The position numbers and the translations under genes were made by a program. The notes under the pieces are model-generated. The model did no database searches and had not been told where the DNA came from. It saw nothing but the letters and a program-made list of their open reading frames with translations. A DNA stretch of 57,284 nt. Source: CAYWRO01 sp964460345. Lineage in GTDB: Bacteria; Planctomycetota; Phycisphaerae; Phycisphaerales; UBA1924. The DNA lies in NCBI GenBank assembly GCA_964460345.1, contig CAYWRO010000018.1:1-57284 (forward strand), in the 5' to 3' direction. Positions 24,275 through 33,000 of the stretch are shown here, one piece after another. Each line of letters starts with the position of its first letter. Position 1 is the stretch's first letter.

Positions 24275-25126
24275 CTAGCGAGCCACTTGCCGGGCGAACT
24301 CGACCGCCTCGCTGATAAGCTGGGCAAGCTGCGGGCTCGGGGATGCTTCGGGCGGCATCGGGTTGGGGGTGTTGAAGACGTGGTCGGCGTCCTCGATAAA
24401 CAGTGCACGGCCGTTTCGGGCGGCTCCGGCCAGGCGAGTGGCGGATTCGGGGGCAACCGTCGGGTCGGCGGCGCCGTGAATCGCCAGTACGGGGCACTCG
24501 ACCGCCGCGGCGGCTCGGACCGGGTCGTGCCATGCGGGGTCGTCCTCCTGCTCGGTCAGCCAGCCGCTGCCGACGCGGAGGGTCTGGCCGGTTCGGCCGG
24601 AGACCACCTCGGTGTAGCCGCGGCGGCGGTGCTCGGCTCGCTTGGCTTCGTCCCAGGAGCAGCACTCGGCCGGCGCTGCAACGGTGATGACGCCGACCGG
24701 GAGCGGCTCGCGGCTCCCTCGGAACCGGTCCGCGGCGGCAAGAAGGGAGGTGACCCCGCCGCGGGAATGGCCCAGGAGGATGATCGGCCGGTCCGGGCCG
24801 GGTATCGCGCCGGCGGCCACCGCGTCGATGACGGCGTTGAGGTCGTGGGCCTGCTTGCGCCAGGTGTCGCGCTCGAACAGGTCTGTGCGCTCGAACGTCT
24901 CAATGCGGCGGGTCATCCCGGAGTGAGAGAGGTTGAAGCGATGTGCGAGGAAGCCGGCTTTCGCCAGGGACCGCGCCAGGTGCGGAAAGAGGCCGTAATC
25001 CTTGTAGCCGAGAAAGCCGTGACAAATAAGGATGATCGCGGCGGGGTCGGCCTTGTCGGGAATGTGTGCATCGCCGACGATCGGTTGGCCTTCAGCGCCC
25101 GGGATCTGCCAGGAAGTGGTGGACAT
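24275..25126 (-). CDS. Alpha/beta hydrolase (dienelactone hydrolase/BAAT-like)
   Basis: A 283-residue cytoplasmic alpha/beta hydrolase. Landmarks: oxyanion region LICHGFLGYKDYG, nucleophile elbow LLGHSRGG, Asp in AIHGAADPTVAPE and His in IEDADHVFNTP, so the Ser-Asp-His triad is complete. The family hydrolyses small esters or acyl groups; the substrate cannot be read from the sequence. I chose ATG 25126 (STTSWQIPG); an in-frame ATG at 25153 would add nine residues. Neither has a clear ribosome binding site. It is divergent from the PIG-L deacetylase gene. Confidence 0.8.
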   Translation of the reverse strand: MSTTSWQIPGAEGQPIVGDAHIPDKADPAAIILICHGFLGYKDYGLFPHLARSLAKAGFLAHRFNLSHSGMTRRIETFERTDLFERDTWRKQAHDLNAVIDAVAAGAIPGPDRPIILLGHSRGGVTSLLAAADRFRGSREPLPVGVITVAAPAECCSWDEAKRAEHRRRGYTEVVSGRTGQTLRVGSGWLTEQEDDPAWHDPVRAAAAVECPVLAIHGAADPTVAPESATRLAGAARNGRALFIEDADHVFNTPNPMPPEASPSPQLAQLISEAVEFARQVAR

Positions 25127-25227
25127 GGTGACAGGTGGTGCGGATCGTTGCATCTGAGTTGATGCGACCTTGATGCGACGGGTGGCATCCTAGTGGGTGC
25201 ACGCGAGCTGCGTGAAGAGGAGACGTG

Positions 25228-25974
25228 ATGGCAAGCATTCTTGTTGTGGGGCCGCACCCTGACGACCAGGAACTCGGAATGGGGGGCGCCATCGCGCTGC
25301 TGGCGTCGCAGGGCCATCGCGTGACGCTGCTGGATATGACCAACGGTGAGCCGACGCCCTTTGGCGATGTGCAGACCAGGGCGCAGGAAGCGGCCGCGGC
25401 CGCGCGGGTGCTGTCTGCGCCGCAGAATCCCGTTCGGCGAATCCTGCTGGACTTGCCGAACCGGACCGTGACGCACTCCGTCGAAGCGCGGCACAAGGTC
25501 GCGGGAGTCATCCGCGCGGTGCAGGCGGACATCATCTTCACGCCGTACTTCCAAGATGCACATCCGGATCATCTCGCCGTGACGCGGATCGTGGAAGATG
25601 CGAGGTTTGATGCGAAGCTGACGAAGATCGACATGCCCGCGCCGCCGGCGCAGCCGGAGCATCCTGAGTACGTGCACGATGCGACGGTGGCGGACCCGCT
25701 CTATCCCAAGTGGCTCTTCTACTACTACGCGACGCATCTGCGCTGGGTGGCCGATCCTTCATTCCTGATCGACACAACGGGCTATGAACGGACCAAGCGG
25801 GAGGCGATCGTCGCCTACGAGACGCAGTTCGTCAGGCCGGAGAAAAATCGGCGCGTGGTGGAGTGGGTCGATGCCGCGGGCAGGTATTTCGGATCCCGAC
25901 TGGGGACCGAATCGGCCGAACCATTCTTCACCAAGGAGCCGATCGGCCTGAAGGGACTGGAAGGGCTGGCGTAG
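25228..25974 (+). CDS. PIG-L (LmbE/BshB-like) deacetylase
   Basis: Zinc-dependent N-acetylglucosamine-type deacetylase of the PIG-L family, 248 residues. The metal site is visible: GPHPDDQELGMGG near the N terminus (His and the Asp pair) and DAHPDHLAV (His) near the middle; TNGEPTPFGD followed by RAQEAAAAARVL is the usual substrate loop region. The bacillithiol and mycothiol biosynthetic deacetylases belong here, and BshB is a reasonable guess, but no other thiol-pathway gene is in view. ATG 25228 has GAGGAG about 6 nt upstream; a GTG directly before it is the other option. It ends 68 bp before argS. Confidence 0.85.
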   Translation: MASILVVGPHPDDQELGMGGAIALLASQGHRVTLLDMTNGEPTPFGDVQTRAQEAAAAARVLSAPQNPVRRILLDLPNRTVTHSVEARHKVAGVIRAVQADIIFTPYFQDAHPDHLAVTRIVEDARFDAKLTKIDMPAPPAQPEHPEYVHDATVADPLYPKWLFYYYATHLRWVADPSFLIDTTGYERTKREAIVAYETQFVRPEKNRRVVEWVDAAGRYFGSRLGTESAEPFFTKEPIGLKGLEGLA

Positions 25975-26029
25975 AGCAAAGATCGTGGGGCTTGTGCGGG
26001 CTCTTCGTCCGGAAAGCCCGCTGCCACGC

Positions 26030-26035
26030 TACGAT
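26030..26035 (+). promoter_or_regulatory. -10-like TACGAT directly before argS
   Basis: TACGAT is followed by 7 nt and then the argS ATG at 26043. This places the expected transcription start at or next to the start codon (leaderless mRNA). No good -35 is seen. Confidence 0.4.
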
Positions 26036-26042
26036 CGGGCAC

Positions 26043-27893
26043 ATGCCCTTCGATCCACTCCAGATCCTTACCGAGCGGTTCCGCGAGGCGATTGCGCGAG
26101 CATTTCCCGAGGCGGCGAATGCGGATCCTTTGATCACGCCGAGTCGCAACCCCGAGTTTGGGGACTACCAGTCAAACGTTGCCATGGGGCTGGCCAAGCG
26201 ATTGGGGAAGCCGCCGCGGGAGGTCGCGCAGGCCATCGTGCGGGTCGCAGACATCCGGGGCGTGGCCGACCCGCTGACGGAGAAGTCGATCGCCGGCCCT
26301 GGGTTTATCAACATCACGCTGCGCCGTGAAGCGATTGCGGATCTGCTCACGCGCCTGGATGGGCCGGAGCTCGGCCTGAAGCCCGCCAGCCCGGCACAGA
26401 CGGTCGTGGTGGACCTGTGCGGCGTCAATCTGGCCAAGCAGATGCACGTCGGGCACCTGCGCTCGACGGTCATCGGCGATGCGATTGCGCGCGTGATCGA
26501 ACGGCTCGGGCACAACGTGATTCGCCAGAATCACGTGGGCGACTGGGGGCTGCCGATTGCCATGGTGACGGCGAAACTGGGAGAAGAGGTCGCCGCGGGC
26601 CGGGTGGATCTCGAAACGCTGACGCTTGACGATCTCGACCGGCTCTACCGGCAGGCGCAGCTGGAGTGCAGCGCCGACCGCAAGGGGCTCGCCGCGGCGG
26701 AGAAGTGGTGGCGGCATCCGAAGGCGATGGCCGAGCTTGAAGCGCAGGTGTCCGGCGCGGAGGAAAAGCTCGCCCGGGCAAAGCAGACGCTCGTGGAGCT
26801 GCAATCGGGGGAGCCGGCGACGGTGGCGCTGTGGCAGCGGATCGCCGACATTACCATGAACGCCTGCCTGGCCATGTGCGTGCGGCTGCATACGAAGATT
26901 ACCGTGGACGACAGCGCCGGCGAGAGCAGCTATCGCGACGAGCTTGCTCCCATGGTGGCGGACCTCGCCGATCGAGGCGTGACGGAGGAGTCGGACGGCG
27001 CGCTGGTGATCCGCAACGAGGGGATTGAGGAGCCGACGCTGGTGCGCAAGCGCGATGGGGGCTACCTCTACGCAACAACGGATCTGGCGGCGATCAGGCG
27101 GCGCGTGCAGGAGATGGGCGCAGACCGGGTCATCTACTGCGTGGATGCGAGACAGTCGCTGCACTTCCGGCAGGTCTTTGCCAGCGCGATCAAGGCGGGG
27201 TTTGCGACGCAGGAGGGACGCGGCACGGCGCGGCTCGAGCACGCGGCGTTCGGGACGATCCTCGGCGAAGACGGGCGGCCCTTCAAGACGCGCAGCGGCG
27301 AGAACGTGCGCCTGAGCGACCTGTTGGATGAAGCGCACTCGCGCGCAGCCCGAGCGGTGCGTGAGAAAAACCCCGACCTGCCGGCCGATGCCCTGGAGCA
27401 GATCGCCGAGACGGTGGCGATTGCCGCAATCAAGTATGCGGACCTGTCCAGCGATCGTGCGCGCGACTACGTGTTCAGTTTCGACCGCATGCTCACCTTT
27501 GAGGGCGCGACGGGGCCGTATCTGCTTTATGCGCTCGTGCGCATTCGCAGCATCTTCCGCAAGGGCGTCGACCGCCTGGGCAAGGACGTGATCGCCCGCT
27601 CGATGGATGCGCCGATTCAGCTTATATCAAAGGATGAGAAAGATCTGGCGCTGCTCCTGCTGCGTTTTCCCGGCGTGGTGCGCGCGGTGGGTGAGTCGCT
27701 CGAGCCACACCGGCTCTGCCAGTACCTGTACGACCTGGCGGTCGCGTTCAGCGGTTTTTTCGATCGATGCCCGGTGTTGCAGGAGTCCAGTGAAGCGCTT
27801 CGCGAGTCGCGCTTTCGGTTGTGCCACATCACCGAGCGCGTGCTGGACGAAGGCTTGACGCTGCTCGGGATTCCGACGTTGGAACGAATGTAA
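26043..27893 (+). CDS. argS: Arginine-tRNA ligase
   Basis: Class I synthetase charging tRNA-Arg, 616 residues. The N-terminal additional domain has NPEFGDYQSNVAMGLAKRLG and GPGFINITL. The HIGH-type signature is NLAKQMHVGHLRSTVIGDAI. Later segments QNHVGDWGLPIAM, YATTDLAAIRRR, HAAFGTILGEDGRPFKTRSG (the KMSK-like loop replaced, as is common in ArgRS) and the DALR anticodon-binding end (VAFSGFFDRCPVL, RLCHITERVLDEGLTLLGI) are in order. An insertion with KAMAELEAQVSGAEEKLARA near residues 225-250 looks like a short helical hairpin. ATG 26043 is chosen over the longer upstream ORF because homology begins there; a TACGAT hexamer lies 7 nt before it. Confidence 0.97.
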   Translation: MPFDPLQILTERFREAIARAFPEAANADPLITPSRNPEFGDYQSNVAMGLAKRLGKPPREVAQAIVRVADIRGVADPLTEKSIAGPGFINITLRREAIADLLTRLDGPELGLKPASPAQTVVVDLCGVNLAKQMHVGHLRSTVIGDAIARVIERLGHNVIRQNHVGDWGLPIAMVTAKLGEEVAAGRVDLETLTLDDLDRLYRQAQLECSADRKGLAAAEKWWRHPKAMAELEAQVSGAEEKLARAKQTLVELQSGEPATVALWQRIADITMNACLAMCVRLHTKITVDDSAGESSYRDELAPMVADLADRGVTEESDGALVIRNEGIEEPTLVRKRDGGYLYATTDLAAIRRRVQEMGADRVIYCVDARQSLHFRQVFASAIKAGFATQEGRGTARLEHAAFGTILGEDGRPFKTRSGENVRLSDLLDEAHSRAARAVREKNPDLPADALEQIAETVAIAAIKYADLSSDRARDYVFSFDRMLTFEGATGPYLLYALVRIRSIFRKGVDRLGKDVIARSMDAPIQLISKDEKDLALLLLRFPGVVRAVGESLEPHRLCQYLYDLAVAFSGFFDRCPVLQESSEALRESRFRLCHITERVLDEGLTLLGIPTLERM

Positions 27894-27931
27894 TTGCCTG
27901 TCTAGCAGTCGGCTTACAAAAGGAGGCTCAA

Positions 27932-28456
27932 ATGCACAAGGTCAGCGCCCGTCTGGTTGCCTGGATTGTGGCTGGTTCATGCCTCGCGCTCGGCGCGTGC
28001 GATGGGGAGGAGGACGTCAGCCCGCCGGCGCGTGGCGAGTCGGATTCCGCCACCCCCGACACGCCCGAAGCACCGGTAACGCCCGACATGGACAGCCCCG
28101 AGGTTACCGGCGAGCCGGCCGCCGCCCAGACCGCGGCCGAAGCGCAGGCGTCGATGAACCAGTACGTCTCCAGCCTGAATGAGACGAACGAGATCCTCGC
28201 CGATGTCGACAATGCGGTGGAGGCCGCCGCGGCGTCGCCGCAGATTGCGCCCATCGTTGACCGGCTCAAAGCCTTCAAGGCGAAGTGGGACGAAATGGAT
28301 CCGGCGACGAAGAAGGAACTCACGAACACCTTCCGGGACCAGCTCCAGCCGGCCTTGGACACGTTGAATCAGCACATTGAGCGAATCTCCAACGATCCCG
28401 CCTTCGGCGATCAGATCAGGTCGCTACTTGGAGAGATTCCGCGCATCGAGATCTGA
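27932..28456 (+). CDS. Lipoprotein with helical C-terminal domain
   Basis: 174 residues; ATG 27932 has a perfect AGGAGG (27921-27926) 5 nt upstream. Signal peptide HKVSARLVAWIVAGSCLALG ends in lipobox LGAC (Cys 24 or so). An acidic Pro/Thr-rich linker (DTPEAPVTPDMDSPEVTGEP) leads to about 110 residues of amphipathic helix (ASMNQYVSSLNETNEILADV, IVDRLKAFKAKWDEM, FRDQLQPALDTLNQHIERI). I do not recognise the family. It lies 38 bp after argS and may be transcribed with it. A GGCTCTGA/TCAGAGCC hairpin follows its stop. Confidence 0.75.
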   Translation: MHKVSARLVAWIVAGSCLALGACDGEEDVSPPARGESDSATPDTPEAPVTPDMDSPEVTGEPAAAQTAAEAQASMNQYVSSLNETNEILADVDNAVEAAAASPQIAPIVDRLKAFKAKWDEMDPATKKELTNTFRDQLQPALDTLNQHIERISNDPAFGDQIRSLLGEIPRIEI

Positions 28457-28459
28457 GGA

Positions 28460-28487
28460 GGCTCTGACTCGTGCAAGGCTCAGAGCC
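28460..28487. terminator. Hairpin between two convergent genes
   Basis: GGCTCTGA (28460-28467) pairs with TCAGAGCC (28480-28487) around a 12-nt loop. It lies between the stop of the lipoprotein gene and the stop of the receiver gene (which is within the right arm). No T-run, so a bidirectional stop is only a suggestion. Confidence 0.4.
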
Positions 28488-28848
28488 CCTTCATCAGGCG
28501 GAGCGCGCCGAGCAGGTCGCGTTCCTCCGCCGGCTTACTGATCCACTGGCAGTCGCAGAACTCATTGACCAGGTCGTTGATCTCGGTGTGCCCGGTCAGG
28601 AATACGAATGGGCGGCCAAGCTCTCTCAATCGCCGCGCGACCGGTCCAACGCTGCGCCCGCGGAGATTGACATCAAGAATGGCCCCATCCACCCCGCCCT
28701 TGTCGATTTCCTCGAGAGCGGCCTCAACCGTCGCGACCGGGCCCACGATCGTGCACCCTTCCTGCTCCAGCCAGAGTGACAGCGACTCCGCCAATGCGAA
28801 GTAGTCCTCGACGACGAGGATGCGGAGGCCCGCAAACTCACGGCTCAT
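28480..28848 (-). CDS. Single-domain response regulator
   Basis: A 122-residue CheY-like receiver with no output domain. The acidic pair Glu 14-Asp 15 (ILVVEDYFALAE), phospho-acceptor Asp 59 (GAILDVNLRG), Thr 85 (FLTGH) and Lys 105 (ISKPAEE) are all present, so it should be phosphorylatable. The EDY and LDVNLRG wording resembles receivers paired with HWE/PAS-type sensor kinases, but no kinase gene lies in the window, so its partner is elsewhere. Start ATG 28848 has AAGGA about 10 nt upstream. Converges with the lipoprotein gene at 27932. Confidence 0.9.
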   Translation of the reverse strand: MSREFAGLRILVVEDYFALAESLSLWLEQEGCTIVGPVATVEAALEEIDKGGVDGAILDVNLRGRSVGPVARRLRELGRPFVFLTGHTEINDLVNEFCDCQWISKPAEERDLLGALRLMKGL

Positions 28849-29000
28849 GCCAGCTTGTTCCTTCTCCCGGCCAGAGCAGGCCGTCCAAGCCTAGCTCCGT
28901 TGCCCGGAGGGCGGTTCGGCCGGCCACGCTCCGGATGACAGGATCCGATACGCACCCGCCAACGGGATCCTGCGCGGAGAGAAAATTTTCCCCCACGGGC

Positions 29001-29543
29001 TCAGCCGGTCGGCTCGGCGCCGTCGTCCGCCGCGGCCGGAAACTCGATCACGCCCTCTTCGCTGAAGCGAACGCTCGGCCTGCGGACGCCGGTATCGAAG
29101 AGCAGTTCAGCAAGTTCGCCCGGGGTGACGTACGAGAGCTCGCCGCTGAGCCTGTATGACGCGTGCCCCTCGGTGCGAAACTGGCCTGCCGCTTCCCACG
29201 GGAAGGCGGCGGGCAGCAGGATGCGCTGGGTGCCCTTGCGCCGCAGCGTCGCCTCGGCGGAGCGCTGCCCGGAAAAGACGGTTTCGCCGTCCAGTTCGAG
29301 GGAGTAGCGCACCGTCTTCAGAGGGAGTGCTACCTCGTTGTCGTTGGTTGCATTGAGCCCGAAGGAAAGCACCACCCCTTGCTCGGTTTCCTGGGCTGCC
29401 GTCACGCTGGCGATCTCAAGCGCCGGCGCCTGGTAGGAGGAGCACCCGCCGCACACGGCTGCCGCTGTGCCCAATATGGCGGTAAGGGATCGCGCCAGCC
29501 TTGATCGGCGGGCCGGCTGCTCCAAAGAATCGGCTCGTGTCAT
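29001..29543 (-). CDS. Lipoprotein, possibly LEA14/WHy-like
   Basis: 180 residues. The N terminus has a basic stretch, a hydrophobic core (LTAILGTAAAVCG) and a lipobox ending GGC, so lipidation is expected near Cys 34. The mature domain (LEIASVTAAQETEQGVVLSF, then GLNATNDNEVALPLKTVRYS, LELDGETVFSGQ) resembles the LEA14/WHy beta-sandwich: a pattern of xNxNxxxLPL and then a strand with xLxGxxV. This assignment is by eye. It is 34 bp upstream of (5' to nothing on its strand) the DUF5658-like gene, whose stop-to-start order suggests the pair 29577-30026 then 29001-29543 may be one transcript. Confidence 0.6.
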   Translation of the reverse strand: MTRADSLEQPARRSRLARSLTAILGTAAAVCGGCSSYQAPALEIASVTAAQETEQGVVLSFGLNATNDNEVALPLKTVRYSLELDGETVFSGQRSAEATLRRKGTQRILLPAAFPWEAAGQFRTEGHASYRLSGELSYVTPGELAELLFDTGVRRPSVRFSEEGVIEFPAAADDGAEPTG

Positions 29544-29576
29544 GGGGCCAGAGCGTACCGCGCTCGCCCGCCTTCG

Positions 29577-30026
29577 TCACGGGCTCATCATCACCCAATG
29601 AGGGGAGCCCTGGGCCGCGATCTCGATAAAGCCGCCCATCTGGAGCATGGTGTCGGTGTAGAGCTCCCACCGGACCGTCAGCCAGACCAGGACGCCGGCA
29701 CACAGCCAGGCGGCCACTTCCGCCGCGGCACGCCTGCGCAAGGCCAGCAGAATGAGGCTGGCCGTCACAACGGTCGCTAGCTTGAAGCCGATAAGGAGGA
29801 GTGGGGAGTCATGCGACATGATCCACCGAGCGACGGGGTTGGCCTCACCCATCCCGACGGTCTGGAGGTAAAGGAGGGTGTGGTGCAGGTCGACGAGGCT
29901 CATGAGCATGACTGCGATCAGCAGGCACACGACGCGGCACTCCCGGCTCAACCGGGGAACCAAACCCATCGGACGTTCGTCCGTAAAGGGAGGGGCATGC
30001 ACATAACCCACCGGAAGAGCCGTCAT
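29577..30026 (-). CDS. DUF5658-like small integral membrane protein
   Basis: 149 residues with three or four membrane segments: VVCLLIAVMLMSLVDLHHTL, LLLIGFKLATVVTASLILLA and AAWLCAGVLVWLTVRW. The signature LVDLHHTLLYLQTVGMGEAN then PVARW, followed by GFKL, matches DUF5658 (Asp in first helix, GxxExNP, Lys in the next helix). Function unknown. I give ATG 30026; the in-frame GTG at 30035 has a better-spaced GGAGG (4 nt) and may be the real start. Its start region faces that of the PQQ-propeller gene only about 40 bp away. Confidence 0.65.
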   Translation of the reverse strand: MTALPVGYVHAPPFTDERPMGLVPRLSRECRVVCLLIAVMLMSLVDLHHTLLYLQTVGMGEANPVARWIMSHDSPLLLIGFKLATVVTASLILLALRRRAAAEVAAWLCAGVLVWLTVRWELYTDTMLQMGGFIEIAAQGSPHWVMMSP

Positions 30027-30065
30027 TACGTTCACCTCGCCTCCTTCGATCGGCCGGGCGAGGCG

Positions 30066-33000
30066 ATGGCCCCAGTTCTGGGGGGGTATGGTGCCGGATT
30101 CGGGACAGGCTCGGGGCGATTCTGCCGACTGGTGAAGGCGGGCAATCGTCTTCGGGGGCTCGCAGGGACCGCTTTTGTGCTGCTTGCAAGCTTCTCGGCC
30201 GTGGGGCAGCCCGAGAACCCGGTTTACGTGGACGATTCGCCCGTGGCGGCAGCTACGTTTGACAGCCTGCCGGGGCTGGTCGGGACCGGAAACCTGGATG
30301 AGGCGGCCCGGGCGCTCCAGGCGCTCCTCGACACCCAGGGTGACCGGCTGGTGGCTCACCCCGTCGATGCAGGCGTGTACATCTCCGTTCGCGATGCCGT
30401 TCACGAGCGGCTGCTCGGCTCCGACGCTCTGCTGGCCCGGTACCGGGAACTCCACGCTCAGCGCGCGGCCCGGCTGCTGTCGGAGGGGGACGTGGCGACC
30501 GTTGAGCGATCGCTGCTGTTGACACCATCCGGCTTCGAGGCCGTCCTGCAGATGGCCCAGTCGCACCTCGAGAGTGCGCGCTTTGAAGCTGCCAGACTGG
30601 CCCTGGAGCAGTTGGAGGATCATCCTGACCGCGCGGGCGATGCAGCGGCCGACGCGGCCGCCCTGCTGGCTCAGGCCGCGGGTTACCTGGGGCGGGAAGA
30701 GGTTCATGCGAGGGCGGAAGAGTGGGCGCACGCCGCCGGAGCAACAGTCCCCGAGATGGGGGCGGTCGAGTGGCCCGACCAGGCGTCCCGTCAGGCGCGG
30801 ACGCCGCTGGAACCGACGGGTCAGATCGCTGTGAGCGGCGTTCTGTCGCGTCCGCTGTGGTCGCAGTTGCTGCAGGTGCCTGAGGATCGCGAGAACGCTC
30901 GCTTCGTCCGGAACGAAGGATTTCCGCCGAACGCGACGCAGTTGTGGATCTTCCCAGCGGTAGTGGGGGAGATGTTGCTGATTGCCGACGGGTCGACCAT
31001 CAGCGCGTACAACCGGTACACGCTGACGCCGATCTGGAGCCAGCAGCCGCCCTTTACGGCCGCACCGGAGACGCCGCAACGGGTGATCGCTCGAGCACGC
31101 CTGTCGGGCAGCGTCGGGTCGACGCTGGAAGATCCGGCGATTGTGAGCGCTGCAGGGCGGACCGCCGCGGCGGTCATTGGACGCGCCGTGAGCAACGCGC
31201 GCGACGGGGATGATCGTCTGCATGCGATCGATCTGGACACGGGTCGGCTGCGCTGGTCAGTCAATGTGACCGAAGCGCACCCGGATCTGGCCGGGGCGAG
31301 CATCCGCGGGCGGCCGATCATCACGGAGGGGCTCGTCATCGTCGGCGCCCGCAAGTACCTGGTTGATCGCCGGTTGCTCTCCATGTACCTCGTCGCCTTT
31401 GACGAAGCGACCGGTGAACTGGCATGGAAGCGGTTGATCGGCAGCGCCGGGTCGCTTCCGTGGAGCCGGATGCCTGCTGCAACGCATGACGGCACACTGC
31501 ACGAAGGCATTGTCTATCGCTCGGATCGCCTGGGTGTGATCGGCGCGTACGAAGCGGTGACCGGGCGACCGCTGTGGGTGCGCCGGCTTCCCGCCGACGA
31601 AACGGGCGTCACGGCGCCTGCATGGCCCTGGTATGTGGTCGCGCCGATCGTGCACGATGGCAAGCTGATCGTGCTGACGCCCTCCGAATCGGAGATCGTT
31701 CAGTTGGACGCCGCGACGGGCCGGCAGTTGGCGGTCCGGGCGGCGGCGCACTTTGGTTCGCCTCGGTACCTGACGGCCTCGGGCACGCACCTGGTGGCGG
31801 TGAACGAGTCCTCGCTGCATGTGCTTCCACTGGGCCAGTTTCGCGACGGCACCCCGCGCGAGAGTCAGCAGTTCGGAGGGGTTCACATCCGCGGTCGTGT
31901 CGTGCCTGCTGGCGGTCAGGCCGTGGTTCCGGTTGAAGACGGCGTGGCGCTGGTGGACCTGAACGATCCGGCGGCGGACCCGAAGATGATCGACCTGGAC
32001 CAGCCGGGCAATGTGCTGCCCGATACGGATCAACTGCTCGTGGTGGACGACACGCGCGTTCACTCGTACCTGCTCTGGGAGAACGCAGAGCAGCGGCTTT
32101 CGGAAGCAATGGCCCAGAATCCGGAGGACCCCGCTCCGGCGATTACGCTGGCGGAACTGGCCTTCCGCGCCGGGCGGCTCGGGAGCGTGCTGCCGGCCGC
32201 GGACGCGGCGATCCTGGCGATCGCCGCGCGGCCAACGGCGCCGGAGATCGACAGTGAGCGGCGGCGGCTCTTCCACGTCCTGCACACCGTCGTCACAGCC
32301 GGTCAGGAGCCGGGCTTCGACGGCAGGCGGGAGGATGTCGAGCGGATCAGCGATCCGGTGTTGCTGGAGGAGATCATTAATCGCCTGGCGCGGATCGCCT
32401 CATCGCCGGATGAACGTGTGACGCATCTGCTCGCACTGGGGCGGCACAAGGAGCAGGTCGCTGAGCCGGTCCAGGCGGCGGGCACTTACCAGCGTGTGCT
32501 TGACGATGAGCAGCTTGCGGGTGCGATCTGGCGCGGGCCGAACCTGTCCGTGCGAGCGGATCTCGAGGCGGGGCGCCGAATCGAACGGCTCGTCAACGAC
32601 TACGGCCCGTCCGTGTATGCGATGCAGGAGTCCGAGGCGCGGGCGCGATTCGACATGCTCGGGGCGGATGCCACCGAAGAGGCGCTGCTTGATTTGGCGA
32701 TGCAGTATCCCATGGCGACGCTGACGCCGCGGCTGTGGATGGAAGCGGCCGATCGGCGTGCCGCGGCCGGGGACGGGCATGGCGCCGTGGCGGCGCTTGA
32801 GTCCGGTCTGTCGGCCTCATCGCGGATTCTGGGTGTTCCTGACGATGTTGTCGCGGAACTCACCGGCCGCCTGACGTCCACGCTGTTGGATCAGAACCGG
32901 GTGGGCGCGGCGGTGCGCCTGCTCGACGAGTTTGCGCGGCGGCGGCCGGGGGTCGCACCGACGAACCGCGGCCAGCCGCTCGACCTGGCTTCATTGCGTT

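Noticed and set aside
25228..25974. Firm BshB assignment
   Set aside because: PIG-L features are clear, but no other bacillithiol gene is near; family name kept general.
25863..26042. 60-residue N-terminal extension of ArgS
   Set aside because: Overlaps the end of the PIG-L deacetylase gene in another frame; homology to ArgS begins at the ATG at 26043.
29811..30065. N-terminal extension of the 1449-residue propeller protein
   Set aside because: The extra 85 residues lie before the signal peptide and opposite the DUF5658-like gene.
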